Shown here: positions 1 to 8,111 of the stretch, one piece after another
Position numbering within the stretch: the stretch's first letter is position 1
Layout: every line of letters starts with the position of its first letter
From: Paenibacillus senegalensis JC66
GTDB taxonomy: Bacteria > Bacillota > Bacilli > Paenibacillales > NBRC-103111
Assembly: GCF_000285515.1 (NCBI RefSeq)
Contig: NZ_HE610958.1
Location: forward strand, 663,519-727,518
DNA: 64,000 nt
Direction of reading: 5' to 3'
Notes under the pieces: model-generated
What the model was told of the DNA's origin: nothing
What the model saw: only the letters and a program-made list of their open reading frames with translations
The model's database searches: none
Program-made: the position numbers and the translations under genes

Positions 1-15
1 CTGGGCACGCCGCAC

Positions 16-68
16 AAAAAAAAACGGGGCTGTTCAGAAAGCCTGCTTTCCTGGCTTTCTGGACCCCC
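16..68 (-). terminator. Hairpin terminator downstream of the EgtB-like gene
   Basis: On the minus strand a long stem (arms at 32-43 and 53-64, extended by GGGG/CCCC at the base) is followed by a run of nine T (complement of A16-24). It is the first minus-strand terminator met after the EgtB-like gene stops at 608, so repeat copy A would lie in that gene's 3' untranslated region. A second hairpin, GGGGCTGTCC/GGACAGCCCC at 81-109, sits beside it without a T run. Confidence 0.7.
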
Positions 69-119
69 TTCGTATTATTTGGGGCTGTCCATTACTTCTG
101 GACAGCCCCAATTCGCTCC

Positions 120-590
120 AGCACGCTGATACGCAATTATATGCGGTTTTTCGCATACATTTCGCATCGGGCACGCGGCGGCCATTGTATGCGGTTTTTC
201 TGTGAACACTGACTGCTCCTCCTTAATAGCTTAAAGCCCTGCATTTGTACGATTTGTCATACAAATTTCGGGCAGTCGTACCTCAATCACATGCATTTGT
301 ACGATTTGTCATACAAATCTTAGGTAATTGCCCTTCAATCCCCTGTATTTGTACGACGTTTCATACAAATCTCCGGTATTCGCTCTTCAACCGCATGATT
401 TGTACGAGATATCGTACAAAACGCAGGCAACAAGCGTGCGCAGCCCTCGAACCCCGCCAACCTTGGCTATTTTCATGCTGGAGTTGTGCTGAGAATTCAA
501 TGGTATGACGGGCTTTCGCATACCACACACGTCGGCGGCGGCCATTGTATGCGGGTTTTCGCATACATTGCCGCACACAGCTCGCTAAGA
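120..590 (+). repeat. Dispersed palindrome-array element, copy A
   Basis: Non-coding element with four 24-bp imperfect palindromes at 243-266, 295-318, 347-370 and 398-421 (general form ATTTGTACGA-N4-TCATACAAAT). Repeat starts are 52, 52 and 51 bp apart, separated by conserved 28-bp spacers. The left flank carries ATGCGGTTTTTCGCATACAT-type hairpins. The right flank carries the conserved tail containing CCTTGGCTATTTTCATGC. The same order recurs in five other copies. It fills the stretch 1-607, which has no gene. Confidence 0.85.
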
Positions 591-607
591 GCTTCGCGCA
601 GGTATTC

Positions 608-1891
608 TTAATCCAAATCGTCAGCCAGCCGGATTCCGCTGAACTGCCAGCGCTTATGCGGGTGAAGATAGTGCCGGTAGCTTGGTCTTACATGACCTTC
701 CGGGGTTATGCAAGAACCTCCCCGCAATACCATTCGGTTGCTCGTATATTTGGCGTTAAAGGTGCCCATTTCTCCATGCGTTCCTTTATTGCCGGGATAC
801 GGCATATGGGGGCTCATCGTCCATTCCCACACATCACCGTATCCTTGCTGGAGCAGTTCCCCGTGAGTGCTGCAGCAGGGAGCCGGGTGGTAGAGACGGG
901 AATCGGCAAAATTGCCTTTTGTCTCCTGATTGGCAAAAGCCAGCTCCCATTCCGCCTCGGTCGGCAGCCTCTTGCCGGCCCAGCGGGCATAAGCGGCCGC
1001 CTCATAGTAGCTGACGTGACAAACAGGCTCATTCAAATCAATTTCCCGCATACCGCTTAATGTAAAATAGCACCATTTTCCATCCTTCTTTTCCCAGTAA
1101 AGCGGCGCCTCCCATTTTTCCTTCCTCACCCACTCCCAGCCCTCATCCAGCCAAAAACGGGCCTGCGAGTATCCCCCGTCCTCTATAAACTGCAAATATT
1201 CACCGTTCGTAACCGGCTGCGAGGCCAGACGATAAGCGTTCATCCATACTTTATGGCGGGGAGTTTCATTGTCGAAGCAAAATTGCATGCCCTCATATCC
1301 GATCTCCGCCGGGCCTTCTTCGAATTTATGCCAAGTCAAGTAAGGCAGGGCATGCGGTCCGCTTTCTTTTCGCGGCTGATATACGGGCCTCATCGGATCA
1401 ACGGAAAAGTTGTATTTGATATCCGCAAGCAGTCGCTCCTGATGACGTTCCTCATGATGAATACCCAGCTCCATAAACGGCTTGATCCATTCGATCAGTC
1501 CATCATTAGCCTCTTCTAGCAGCTGCATAATATGCTTGTTCACATAAGCCCGGTAGCGCTTGATCTCTTTAACCGTCGGCCTGGCAAAAAGCGGCGGCAG
1601 CTGATCTGTCCTCGAAACAAGAGCCGAGCAAGAGCGGAACAAGGCTTCATAATCCCGGTGAAACGGGCGATATCCGGGAGCATAGCGTTTCAGAACAAAG
1701 GATTCGAAAAACCACGTGGTATGAGCCAAATGCCACTTGGGAGGACAAACATCCTTCATGGCCTGAATGACGTAATCTTCAATTTCAAGCGGGGCAACCA
1801 ACTGCTCCGTTGCCTCACGGACCAGGGCAAAACGGTTCTGCATCCACCTCTTGGGCCATTCTGCGGAATCGCTGCCTTGCGCAATCTCCAT
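608..1891 (-). CDS. egtB: EgtB-like sulfoxide-forming oxygenase (DinB + FGE-sulfatase domains)
   Basis: 427 aa. The N-terminal DinB-type helical domain carries H57 and the HX3HXE iron motif H146-H150-E152. The C-terminal formylglycine-enzyme-like domain runs from about residue 190, with GDVWEW and the end motif RGGSC...SYRHY...SGIRLA. This architecture is that of hercynine oxygenase, the non-heme iron enzyme making the C-S bond in ergothioneine biosynthesis; substrate is inferred only. No EgtD-type methyltransferase lies in the window. The start is supported by AGGAGGTAGCAAC just before ATG. The gene follows the exporter-like gene by 4 bp, so the two are probably co-transcribed. Confidence 0.8.
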   Translation of the reverse strand: MEIAQGSDSAEWPKRWMQNRFALVREATEQLVAPLEIEDYVIQAMKDVCPPKWHLAHTTWFFESFVLKRYAPGYRPFHRDYEALFRSCSALVSRTDQLPPLFARPTVKEIKRYRAYVNKHIMQLLEEANDGLIEWIKPFMELGIHHEERHQERLLADIKYNFSVDPMRPVYQPRKESGPHALPYLTWHKFEEGPAEIGYEGMQFCFDNETPRHKVWMNAYRLASQPVTNGEYLQFIEDGGYSQARFWLDEGWEWVRKEKWEAPLYWEKKDGKWCYFTLSGMREIDLNEPVCHVSYYEAAAYARWAGKRLPTEAEWELAFANQETKGNFADSRLYHPAPCCSTHGELLQQGYGDVWEWTMSPHMPYPGNKGTHGEMGTFNAKYTSNRMVLRGGSCITPEGHVRPSYRHYLHPHKRWQFSGIRLADDLD

Positions 1892-1895
1892 GTTG

Positions 1896-2957
1896 CTACC
1901 TCCTGTCTTTGCTATAAGCGGATAGGAACCGCCGAACCGCTTTTTTCTCGCTTTTTACACTATTGTGCCGCACCAGGCGTTCAAGCCGGGCGATATGGTA
2001 AGCATAATCATACATTGCAGCAGCAATTAGGATCCGGCCGGTGAACTGCTGATCCTCAGGGTCCCATGAACCTGGCAGGATCCACTCTTTCTCTGTATTG
2101 CTGCTGTTCTTGCTATCAATCGCCAATCCCGCAAATCGGAGCAAAGCCCATTCATGCTGCTTAACCAACCGTTCCAATTGACTTTCCAGACGATTATCCG
2201 GACAGTCACGGTGTAGGATCGAGCTTTCATGACGCCGAATGACCTCCAGCAAAGCGAGCCCCTTACGGAGCGTCTCCAGCATTTCCTTATAGACGACCAG
2301 AAGCCGAACCCTGCTCAGTTTGCCTCTGTTCAGCTTTTGTCTCTCTTCCTCGAAAATCGTATATTTGTCTTCCAGCTTATGCAGCGACCTTTTAAGTTCT
2401 TCCTGCTGCTTACGAAAAACAGGCTCTTTCATCATGTCTGTAAGCGAGGCGCGCATAAGGAGGGAAAATTTATTAAACACATCGTTAACCTGCTTAAGGA
2501 ATCTTTTCTCATGCTGCGGCGGGAAAAAAGCAATGTTCACCAGAAAGGCGGAGCCAATCCCCAGAAGGATAACCAAAAGCCTATTCAAGGCGAACGTCCA
2601 GTGCACTGCAGCATCCCCTGCCACATCCATTACCGCTATTACGGTAACTAAGGTCAATCCGATGGTAGATTCCATTTTCAGCTTGATACAAATCATAATG
2701 ACTACAATACAAACCATACCAATCGCGATTGGTTCGTTATTGAACACCATTCCGGCCATTAAAGCCAGACTGGCGCCAAGCAGGTTAGTTTGCAGCTGAT
2801 CCCGAATATGCCGCCAGGATCGGTATATAGACGGCTGCATCGTAAAAATCGCTGCGACTGCTGCAATAATTGCTGGAGTCCATTCCAGCAAAGCACATAA
2901 GTATAAGGCAAGCGTAACCGCTACACCTGTTTTTAGCACTCTGGCACCTAGCTCCAT
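1896..2957 (-). CDS. Aromatic acid exporter family (ArAE/FUSC-like) membrane protein
   Basis: 353 aa. Four to six hydrophobic segments fill the first 145 residues, including LYLCALLEWTPAIIAAVAAI and a run ending FFPP. A long, charged, probably cytoplasmic helical domain follows (about 150-353). This layout and the motif TMQPSIYRSWRHIRDQ fit the Gram-positive ArAE_1/FUSC family of putative aromatic-acid or toxic-compound exporters. Transported substrate unknown. It lies 4 bp upstream of the EgtB-like gene on the same strand. Start ATG at 2957 has GGAGGG about 10 nt upstream. Confidence 0.7.
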   Translation of the reverse strand: MELGARVLKTGVAVTLALYLCALLEWTPAIIAAVAAIFTMQPSIYRSWRHIRDQLQTNLLGASLALMAGMVFNNEPIAIGMVCIVVIMICIKLKMESTIGLTLVTVIAVMDVAGDAAVHWTFALNRLLVILLGIGSAFLVNIAFFPPQHEKRFLKQVNDVFNKFSLLMRASLTDMMKEPVFRKQQEELKRSLHKLEDKYTIFEEERQKLNRGKLSRVRLLVVYKEMLETLRKGLALLEVIRRHESSILHRDCPDNRLESQLERLVKQHEWALLRFAGLAIDSKNSSNTEKEWILPGSWDPEDQQFTGRILIAAAMYDYAYHIARLERLVRHNSVKSEKKAVRRFLSAYSKDRR

Positions 2958-3084
2958 CTACGACTAACCCTCCTACTCCCATATTACACGCTTTGCCGTT
3001 CACATTGCAAAACAGTGCCCAAACCCGGCACCCACAGTTCTCTGCTGCCATTTCCGTACTTATGCTGAGGACGCACACGAAACA

Positions 3085-3107
3085 GCGCAGCCGACAGTCG
3101 GCTGCGC
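3085..3107 (-). terminator. Perfect GC-rich hairpin
   Basis: GCGCAGCCGAC/GTCGGCTGCGC forms an almost loop-free palindrome about 100 nt after the stop of the small gene at 3209. The T tract is weak, so termination activity is uncertain. The base sequence is self-complementary and reads the same on both strands. Confidence 0.4.
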
Positions 3108-3130
3108 CAGTTGAAACATCCTTATAAACA

Positions 3131-3216
3131 GATGGTGGATAAGTTAAATCCGGCTGGTGGATGCATTAAATCTTGATGGTCGATAAGTTAAAACTGGATG
3201 GTGATTCGTTAATCTT
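3131..3216 (-). repeat. Post-stop tandem repeat, about 22 bp x 4
   Basis: Read on the minus strand, four degenerate units of about 22 bp follow one another, each containing TTAA followed by a ...CCACCATC- or ...CGACCATC-like block. The first unit contains the stop codon of the small gene ending at 3209. The repeat appears to have grown from the gene's own 3' end. Confidence 0.7.
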
Positions 3217-3448
3217 CAGATTTATCCTCGGCCTTTTCTTGAATAGGATCAGCAACCAGTCCCTCTTCATTAAGCTGCTGATTGGTTTTCATGCTGTCCA
3301 TAGATCTGCCCAGCTTCTTCATTTCTACAAAATCGGGTGCCATAGAACCGTTAGTGACTTCATCAATTCTTTTCTTAGTCCCGTACTGCATGTCCCTTTC
3401 ATAACGGGCAACCGTCTTCAAGTCTTCATTTTTATATAATTTGCTCAT
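3209..3448 (-). CDS. Small acidic/basic hypothetical protein
   Basis: 79 aa, hydrophilic, no signal peptide or membrane segment; begins MSKLYKNEDLKTVARYERDM. I do not recognise the family. An in-frame ATG six codons upstream (3466) overlaps the ribosome binding site; GGAGGAGG lies at the right distance for the ATG at 3448, so that start is preferred. Codon use and the clear ribosome binding site argue that it is real. It is flanked by a divergently transcribed DUF378-like gene, with about 240 bp between them. Confidence 0.6.
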   Translation of the reverse strand: MSKLYKNEDLKTVARYERDMQYGTKKRIDEVTNGSMAPDFVEMKKLGRSMDSMKTNQQLNEEGLVADPIQEKAEDKSED

Positions 3449-3684
3449 AATATCAGCCTCCTCCATCGTACAGTCCAGCTTTTGGCGTGTTTAATCTTCT
3501 TACCCAGCTTCAAGGCTATTTAATCAAATTTTCAGTTAGCGCTCCCAATCCTTCAGAAAAAATCCGACGCCAATACGATACCCGAATGTATAAAATTTGA
3601 AATGGTTAAGCACTCTAAGTAGTACATCCTCAATGACCAGCTCTATTGTGGTCAAATTTCGAAACTGAAGGCGGAGGGGTAAGT

Positions 3685-3903
3685 ATGAAGGGATTAAACC
3701 TGCTGGCCTGGACTCTATTGATAATAGGCGGATTAAACTGGTTGTTAGTGGGCCTGTTTCAATGGGATTTGGTTGGAGGCATCTTCGGTGGGATGGATAC
3801 CGTAATGTCGCGAATCATCTATGTCCTAGTGGGATTGGCAGCTATTTACTGCATCGGCCTCTATAATCGCATTGCGGACGAGCAGCGCCAGTCAGCACGC
3901 TAA
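3685..3903 (+). CDS. DUF378-family small membrane protein
   Basis: 72 aa with two transmembrane segments: LLAWTLLIIGGLNWLLVGLF and IIYVLVGLAAIYCIGLY. The GGLNWLLVG motif is characteristic of the DUF378 family, whose function is unknown. An upstream in-frame ATG (3646) has no ribosome binding site, whereas GGCGGAGGGG precedes ATG 3685, which is therefore taken as start. It is a single-gene unit ending before repeat copy B. Confidence 0.8.
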   Translation: MKGLNLLAWTLLIIGGLNWLLVGLFQWDLVGGIFGGMDTVMSRIIYVLVGLAAIYCIGLYNRIADEQRQSAR

Positions 3904-3943
3904 CAACGGAGTCTAAAGCTGGACAATGGCAGCAGCCAAAGAA

Positions 3944-3987
3944 GGGGCTGTCCATCAGTCAGTGTAAACTGACTGATGGACGGCCCC
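3944..3987 (-). terminator. 20-bp-stem hairpin between DUF378 gene and copy B
   Basis: GGGGCTGTCCATCAGTCAGT (3944-3963) pairs with its near-perfect complement at 3968-3987 around a 4-nt loop. Read on the minus strand it is followed by TTCTTT, a weak terminator tail. It could end transcripts of the minus-strand gene at 4709 after they cross copy B, or plus-strand transcripts of the DUF378 gene. A related GGGGCTGTCC hairpin borders copy A. Confidence 0.5.
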
Positions 3988-3989
3988 AT

Positions 3990-4600
3990 TTCACTTCTGA
4001 TTGCGCTGCGGAGGCAATTGTATGCGTTTTTTTGCATATCATTCGCATCCGCGCCCCGCTCGGCGGCAAACGTATGCGGTTTTTCTGTGAAAATAACCCC
4101 CCTCGTCTACTCACCGCATGATGAGCAATCTCGGGTAATCGTACCTCGATAACATGATTTGGAGCTTGTACGAAATTGCGTCTGAAACATTGACTGCAGT
4201 TGACTGCAGCTCCTTCGTAGCTTAAAGCCCGTGCATTTGTACGATTTGTCATACAAATCTCGGGCAATCGCCCTTCAATCCCAGGCATTTGTACGATTTG
4301 TCATACAAATCTTGGGTAATTGCCCTTCAATCCCCTGTATTTGTACGACGTTTCATACAAATCCCCTGTAATCGCACTTCAACACCATGAATTTGTACGA
4401 CATTTCATATAAAACGCAGGCAACAAGCCCGAACATCCCGCGAATCCCGCGAGCTCGCGAGCCTCAACGAATCCCGCCAACCTTGGCTATTTTCATGCTG
4501 GAGTTGTGCCTGAGAATTCAATGCCATGACTGTTTTTGCATACATTTCGCATTCAATTTCGCATACAACTTCACATACATTTCGTATCGGGGCCGCTGCC
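3990..4600 (+). repeat. Dispersed palindrome-array element, copy B
   Basis: Palindromes at 4235-4258, 4287-4310, 4339-4362 and 4391-4414, spaced exactly 52 bp each. The conserved head contains GATGAGCAATCTCGGGTAAT and GATTTGGAGCTTGTACGAA. The conserved tail contains CCTTGGCTATTTTCATGC and GAGAATTCAATGCCATGAC. It occupies the convergent space between the DUF378-like gene and the gene ending at 4709. No gene is supported in 3904-4708. Confidence 0.85.
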
Positions 4601-4655
4601 ACGAGGCCGCTGCCTTTGCCCGCTGCTTATTCTAACTATCGGACTGCACGGCCAC

Positions 4656-4694
4656 TTTTCGCACAGTCCCTTCTTTCACAGTCCCTTCTTTTTT
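4656..4694 (-). repeat. Post-stop tandem duplication, 15 bp
   Basis: CACAGTCCCTTCTTT occurs twice in tandem (starts at 4662 and 4677), just beyond the stop codon of the gene ending at 4709. It belongs to the class of gene-end tandem repeats seen elsewhere in the window. Confidence 0.6.
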
Positions 4695-4708
4695 GCAGCG
4701 TTCCGGGA

Positions 4709-5125
4709 TTATCCTTCGTCCAATACTTCAACCGAACCACGGCTTTGCCGGAGAATCCTCACGATATCCTTATATTCCTCTTCCTTCACCTCTGCGGAAA
4801 GGACATAGTTAAAGTCCTCGACAGACATTTCTTCAACTTCTTCCTCATCATAAATCTCATGGGGATCCCGCTCGTCTTCCAGCATGTTGTAAGCTGCTAC
4901 AGCACCGATCCCTCTTTCGCCTGCAACACCGGCTCCCATTCCTGTGGGGGAAGAATAGCCGGACGTGGTGCCTGCAGCATAAGGGAAAAGCAGAATACCC
5001 CGTGTGTCCAGCGTGCCGTCAAGCTCTCCGACTTCCAAATTTTTGGTTTCAAAGGTCATCAGTTTAATTCTTGCACTTTCCGCATCATCTTCCGTTTTAA
5101 AGTATGCCTGGATAATTTTGCTCAT
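4709..5125 (-). CDS. Hypothetical stress-protein-like protein with Gly-rich centre
   Basis: 138 aa. The N-terminal region MSKIIQAYFKTEDDAESARIKL resembles the alpha-beta start of general-stress or spore-related proteins that carry a 'heat-induced YflT-like' fold. The middle is Gly/Ser/Thr-rich (about residues 45-80) and the C-terminus is strongly acidic (ERDPHEIYDEEEVEEM). Function not known. Start at 5125 is preceded by AGAGAGGGG. It is transcribed alone or after the M50 protease gene, which ends 114 bp upstream. Confidence 0.6.
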   Translation of the reverse strand: MSKIIQAYFKTEDDAESARIKLMTFETKNLEVGELDGTLDTRGILLFPYAAGTTSGYSSPTGMGAGVAGERGIGAVAAYNMLEDERDPHEIYDEEEVEEMSVEDFNYVLSAEVKEEEYKDIVRILRQSRGSVEVLDEG

Positions 5126-5238
5126 TATAGTTCCCCTCTCTGTAAGGATTAATGACCAAAGTTCTTACTATTGTGTTACCCAAAAAGAGGATCGCGTAAT
5201 CATCAGCAGGCGAACTTACGGTCAATCGCGAGGCTGGA

Positions 5239-6459
5239 TTATTCTGACGATGACATACGGGAAGAACGGAATAAAGCGGATTCCCGCCACTTGCGGTACC
5301 AGGAATATCCAAGAAGCCCAAGCATAAGAGCAAGCTCCAGCATAAACACCGCCCCGTCCCAAAAGACAGCACTCTGCCATGGCGCTGCCAACTTGGGCAG
5401 ACTCAAATAGACAGCATGAACGGTCTGCGGGAGCAAATACCCGATAAACAGCAGGAAGCTGACCAGAAGACCGCTCAAGTAAAACAAGGCATAACGCCGT
5501 ACAGCTGGTTCTTCTCCATGAAAAATCACTTCGTCCTTAGACGGAGCGAAGGGCAAGTAACGGCTAAGCCAAGCCTTGCTGCTCTCCATCAGATTGTAAA
5601 CCCCGGTGGCATTTTCAATTACGTAGTACAAATCCGTTTTCATAAAAAACAATAATTGATATCCTAAATTAATAAGCACACACAGTCCAACCAATGCCCC
5701 GACATGGTCAACCCAAGGCAGTGCCTGTCCCCATAGCAGCCGGGCCGCTGTAGCAGCAAACAGCAGCACAATATCGAAGCACATCCCCCCCAGATACGGG
5801 ATATAACGCTGCTTGGCCGGCAGTCTCCACACCCCGCTCATTTCGGTCTCGAACACGACGAGAAACAAGCGGTGTCCGATACCCAGGCGGGAGGTCACTC
5901 CGCGGGAGCGAACAGCCAGGAAATGGCCGGATTCATGAATGAGCACGATAAGGAGTGAAAGAACGAGCCACATGATGGAATTGGCCACCATCCATTCACT
6001 TACGAACAGATCCGTATAATGGGGAAACAGCCACGGCCTGGCTATCCACAGAGCGAATGTGGCTAGCATCATGGCTCCATAACCGGCAAGCGCCAGCGGG
6101 CTGAAGAGGAGCCGGGCCAGAAAGCCTGTGAAGGGTGAGGGCTCCTGGGCTTGCGAGGGTCCCCGCGCTTCACTTGTCCGCCGCAAAGCGCTTCCGTTTA
6201 TAGCTGTCACAAGCTCCAGCTCAATAAGCTGCCTGGCAAAGGACAGCATATCCACCTCTTCTTCCGGGTAAAGCTGCTGCAGCTGACTCTCCACTTCCTG
6301 CAGGGTTAAGCCCTTCTCCAGCAAGCGAATGGCCTCAATACAGAGGAAGGGCATTTCATAAAATTCTCCCGATACGGTATCCTCAACGATATAATGCTTT
6401 CTTTTCTCATGCAGCTTCAAGCTGCTTAAGGTTAGTTTGCTGCTCGAGCTTAACTCCAT
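5239..6459 (-). CDS. PqqD-like domain fused to M50-type membrane zinc metalloprotease
   Basis: 406 aa. Residues 1-90 look like a PqqD-type (RiPP recognition element-like) domain: short beta strands, then EAIRLLEKGLTLQEVESQLQ and FARQLIELELV. The rest is a polytopic membrane M50 domain with the zinc motif H175-E-S-G-H179 and FMKTDLYYV as the likely third-ligand loop. This is the family annotated as putative peptide zinc metalloproteases, of which YydH, in the YydF epipeptide locus of Bacillus, is a known relative. Start ATG 6459 has GGGGGAGG upstream; the longer TTG-initiated frame (6525) lacks one. It lies downstream of a 20-codon peptide gene and a hairpin terminator, suggesting the peptide is its substrate (inference). 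Confidence 0.75.
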   Translation of the reverse strand: MELSSSSKLTLSSLKLHEKRKHYIVEDTVSGEFYEMPFLCIEAIRLLEKGLTLQEVESQLQQLYPEEEVDMLSFARQLIELELVTAINGSALRRTSEARGPSQAQEPSPFTGFLARLLFSPLALAGYGAMMLATFALWIARPWLFPHYTDLFVSEWMVANSIMWLVLSLLIVLIHESGHFLAVRSRGVTSRLGIGHRLFLVVFETEMSGVWRLPAKQRYIPYLGGMCFDIVLLFAATAARLLWGQALPWVDHVGALVGLCVLINLGYQLLFFMKTDLYYVIENATGVYNLMESSKAWLSRYLPFAPSKDEVIFHGEEPAVRRYALFYLSGLLVSFLLFIGYLLPQTVHAVYLSLPKLAAPWQSAVFWDGAVFMLELALMLGLLGYSWYRKWRESALFRSSRMSSSE

Positions 6460-6528
6460 GATTGACCTCCCCCATCCGCCGGACTTTTGAACAAAAGCGC
6501 CTGAATAATTGTCGCTTAAAGCCAAGAT

Positions 6529-6567
6529 AAAAAAAGGATGCTACCAACCATTAGCATCCTTTTTTTA
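6529..6567 (-). terminator. Strong intrinsic terminator between peptide gene and M50 gene
   Basis: On the minus strand AAAAAAAGGATGCTA pairs with TAGCATCCTTTTTTT around an 8-9 nt loop, giving a 15-bp stem whose last arm is a T7 run. It lies 15 nt after the peptide stop and about 70 nt before the protease start. A partly read-through terminator here would make far more peptide than protease mRNA. The arms are symmetrical, so it may also act on the plus strand. Confidence 0.85.
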
Positions 6568-6581
6568 CCTCTACATTATCA

Positions 6582-6644
6582 TTATCTCTTCCAGGCACAC
6601 CACCAGCAAGTCAATTTAATTTTGCTCAATTTACGAATTTTCAT
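6582..6644 (-). CDS. 20-residue Cys/Trp-rich peptide, candidate precursor peptide
   Basis: Encodes MKIRKLSKIKLTCWWCAWKR, followed by TAA. A near-perfect ribosome binding site, GGGAGGTGAT, ends at the right distance from ATG 6644. The first half is basic and leader-like; the second half is the CWWCAW core. The gene lies 56 nt after an HD-GYP gene and is followed by a strong terminator and then a PqqD-like/M50 protease. Visible facts are the reading frame, ribosome binding site and terminator. Being a secreted or modified peptide is inference. A Trp/Cys leader peptide controlling attenuation is the main alternative, but I found no antiterminator pairing. Confidence 0.6.
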   Translation of the reverse strand: MKIRKLSKIKLTCWWCAWKR

Positions 6645-6700
6645 CTCTATCACCTCCCTCCCAGGGTTTCCCCAAAGATAAAGAGAACTATGTAAATCGG

Positions 6701-7867
6701 TTATTTCTTGCGGTGCGCAGGACTATCTGCGTAGTATTGAGCAACCCAGAGAGGGAAAACTTCCGTAAAAACCTTGACCATCTCCGGATCAAACTGAGTT
6801 CCGCTCTCTTTAACTATTCTTTTGTAAGCGACATCCAATGACATTGCGGGCCGGTAGGACCGGTCTGTAGTCATCGCATCGAAGGCATCTGCAATCGCGG
6901 TGATTCTTGCCAATAGCGGGATTTGCTCTCCGCTCAGCCCCTCGGGATAGCCCTTGCCGTCCCAGCGCTCATGGTGATAGCGGATCACATCGATACTGTC
7001 GCCCAAGCCTTCAATATGCTGTACGGCATCGGCCCCCAAAGTGGGATGCTGTTTTATAATTCCGTATTCCTCGTGAGTCAGGCTGGATGATTTGGTCAAT
7101 ATGCTGTCAGAGATGTGAACCTTGCCAATATCATGCAGCAGACAGGCGTAATAGTAGCTCTTTAATTCTTCTTCACCGAAAAGATTAAGCTTCCGCGCAA
7201 AAATTACCGCATAATTGGCGACCCGCTCGCTATGTCCTCTGGTATAAGGATCCTTCAGCTCCAGCGCTGCAATGATACCGATTACAATGCCCTCCAGTTG
7301 GCTGCTAAGCGATTGCCGGATTGCCCCAAGATAGGTCTGAAAGCGGTGCAGCAGTAAAAAGGAAACTACCGAAAGACAAGCAACAATCAGAATAGGCAGA
7401 AGCACCTCGGGATTTTGAATCACAAGTCCAACGATTAAGTACTTCAAAAGAGTACCGATGGAGACAAGCCAGCAAAACGTTTTGTTAATGAAAATTGCAG
7501 AAAAAATGACCAGAAACAGCTCGAAGATATTACCGCTGCTGTATTCACTGCCATCGGCATAGATGATAATTTCACCAATAGTGTTCGTAAAGGTATATAC
7601 AATAAAATATATGTATTTAATCAGATCGGGACGATTGATTTTGAATAACCGCCAGGCTACAAACAATAACAGAAACCGTATGACATATTCACCAAAGCTT
7701 ACACTGTTGTTCTCAAACCCATACCGGGTATCTGTGATAAAAAGCGGAAGGAAGTAGTAATACACCAAATCGTAAGTTACATTGATAGCATAAAATAAGA
7801 TCAAAAAAAGCTTGGCGGCTTGACGCTCCTGATTAAGCAATGCACTGCCGAGAAATCCCTTTTGCAT
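6701..7867 (-). CDS. Membrane-anchored HD-GYP domain phosphodiesterase
   Basis: 388 aa. About six transmembrane segments in residues 20-180 form a sensor-like membrane domain. The C-terminal HD-GYP domain has HSERVANYA, LLHDIGKVHI, HHERWDGKGYPEGL and DAFDAMTTDRSYRPAM, all metal-binding and GYP motifs intact. HD-GYP proteins usually hydrolyse cyclic di-GMP; the signal sensed is unknown. No terminator was seen before the peptide gene 56 nt downstream, so they may share a transcript. Start ATG 7867 has AGAGGT upstream. The upstream region 7868-8046 is AT-rich; no cyclic di-GMP riboswitch motif was recognised there. Confidence 0.85.
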   Translation of the reverse strand: MQKGFLGSALLNQERQAAKLFLILFYAINVTYDLVYYYFLPLFITDTRYGFENNSVSFGEYVIRFLLLFVAWRLFKINRPDLIKYIYFIVYTFTNTIGEIIIYADGSEYSSGNIFELFLVIFSAIFINKTFCWLVSIGTLLKYLIVGLVIQNPEVLLPILIVACLSVVSFLLLHRFQTYLGAIRQSLSSQLEGIVIGIIAALELKDPYTRGHSERVANYAVIFARKLNLFGEEELKSYYYACLLHDIGKVHISDSILTKSSSLTHEEYGIIKQHPTLGADAVQHIEGLGDSIDVIRYHHERWDGKGYPEGLSGEQIPLLARITAIADAFDAMTTDRSYRPAMSLDVAYKRIVKESGTQFDPEMVKVFTEVFPLWVAQYYADSPAHRKK

Positions 7868-8046
7868 ATGTATATACCTCTTTAGGCCTAGAAGTAGAAA
7901 AGATTAGCTTCTGCACATTGTTCAATATTCGGCATAAGAATTGCTTTTTCCTTCCGTATTTTTCTAATAAAACTATCATCTTTGCTAAATATTTTTGAAA
8001 TACGATGGATTTTGTCGGAATAGGGGGAAAAACAACCGAGGCAATG

Positions 8047-8082
8047 GAAAAGGACCCGCCCGTAATCTCTGGAAGCGAGTCC
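8047..8082 (-). terminator. Terminator after the DUF2007-like gene
   Basis: On the minus strand GGACTCGC pairs with GCGGGTCC (one mismatch) and is followed by TTTTCC. It lies 30 nt after the stop of the gene at 8112. Confidence 0.5.
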
Positions 8083-8111
8083 TTCATGCTGTATTTAACG
8101 TCCTGTCACGT

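Noticed and set aside
243-421. CRISPR-like regular array
   Set aside because: The spacing is regular, but the spacers are conserved between units and copies rather than unique, and there are no cas genes.
245-508. Open frames in each array copy beginning M-H/N-LYDISYK or similar
   Set aside because: They recur because the DNA element is conserved. The array period is not a multiple of three, no ribosome binding site precedes them, and different copies favour different frames. They are treated as by-products of the repeat.
545-1060. 171-codon plus-strand frame
   Set aside because: It is antisense to the EgtB-like gene, whose motifs and ribosome binding site are clear; a shadow frame.
7868-8046. 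Cyclic di-GMP riboswitch ahead of the HD-GYP gene
   Set aside because: The conserved GEMM core motifs could not be found on either strand.
7833-8087. 84-codon frame upstream of the HD-GYP gene
   Set aside because: It overlaps the HD-GYP 5' end, has no ribosome binding site and no recognisable composition. The stretch looks like leader plus a terminator hairpin.
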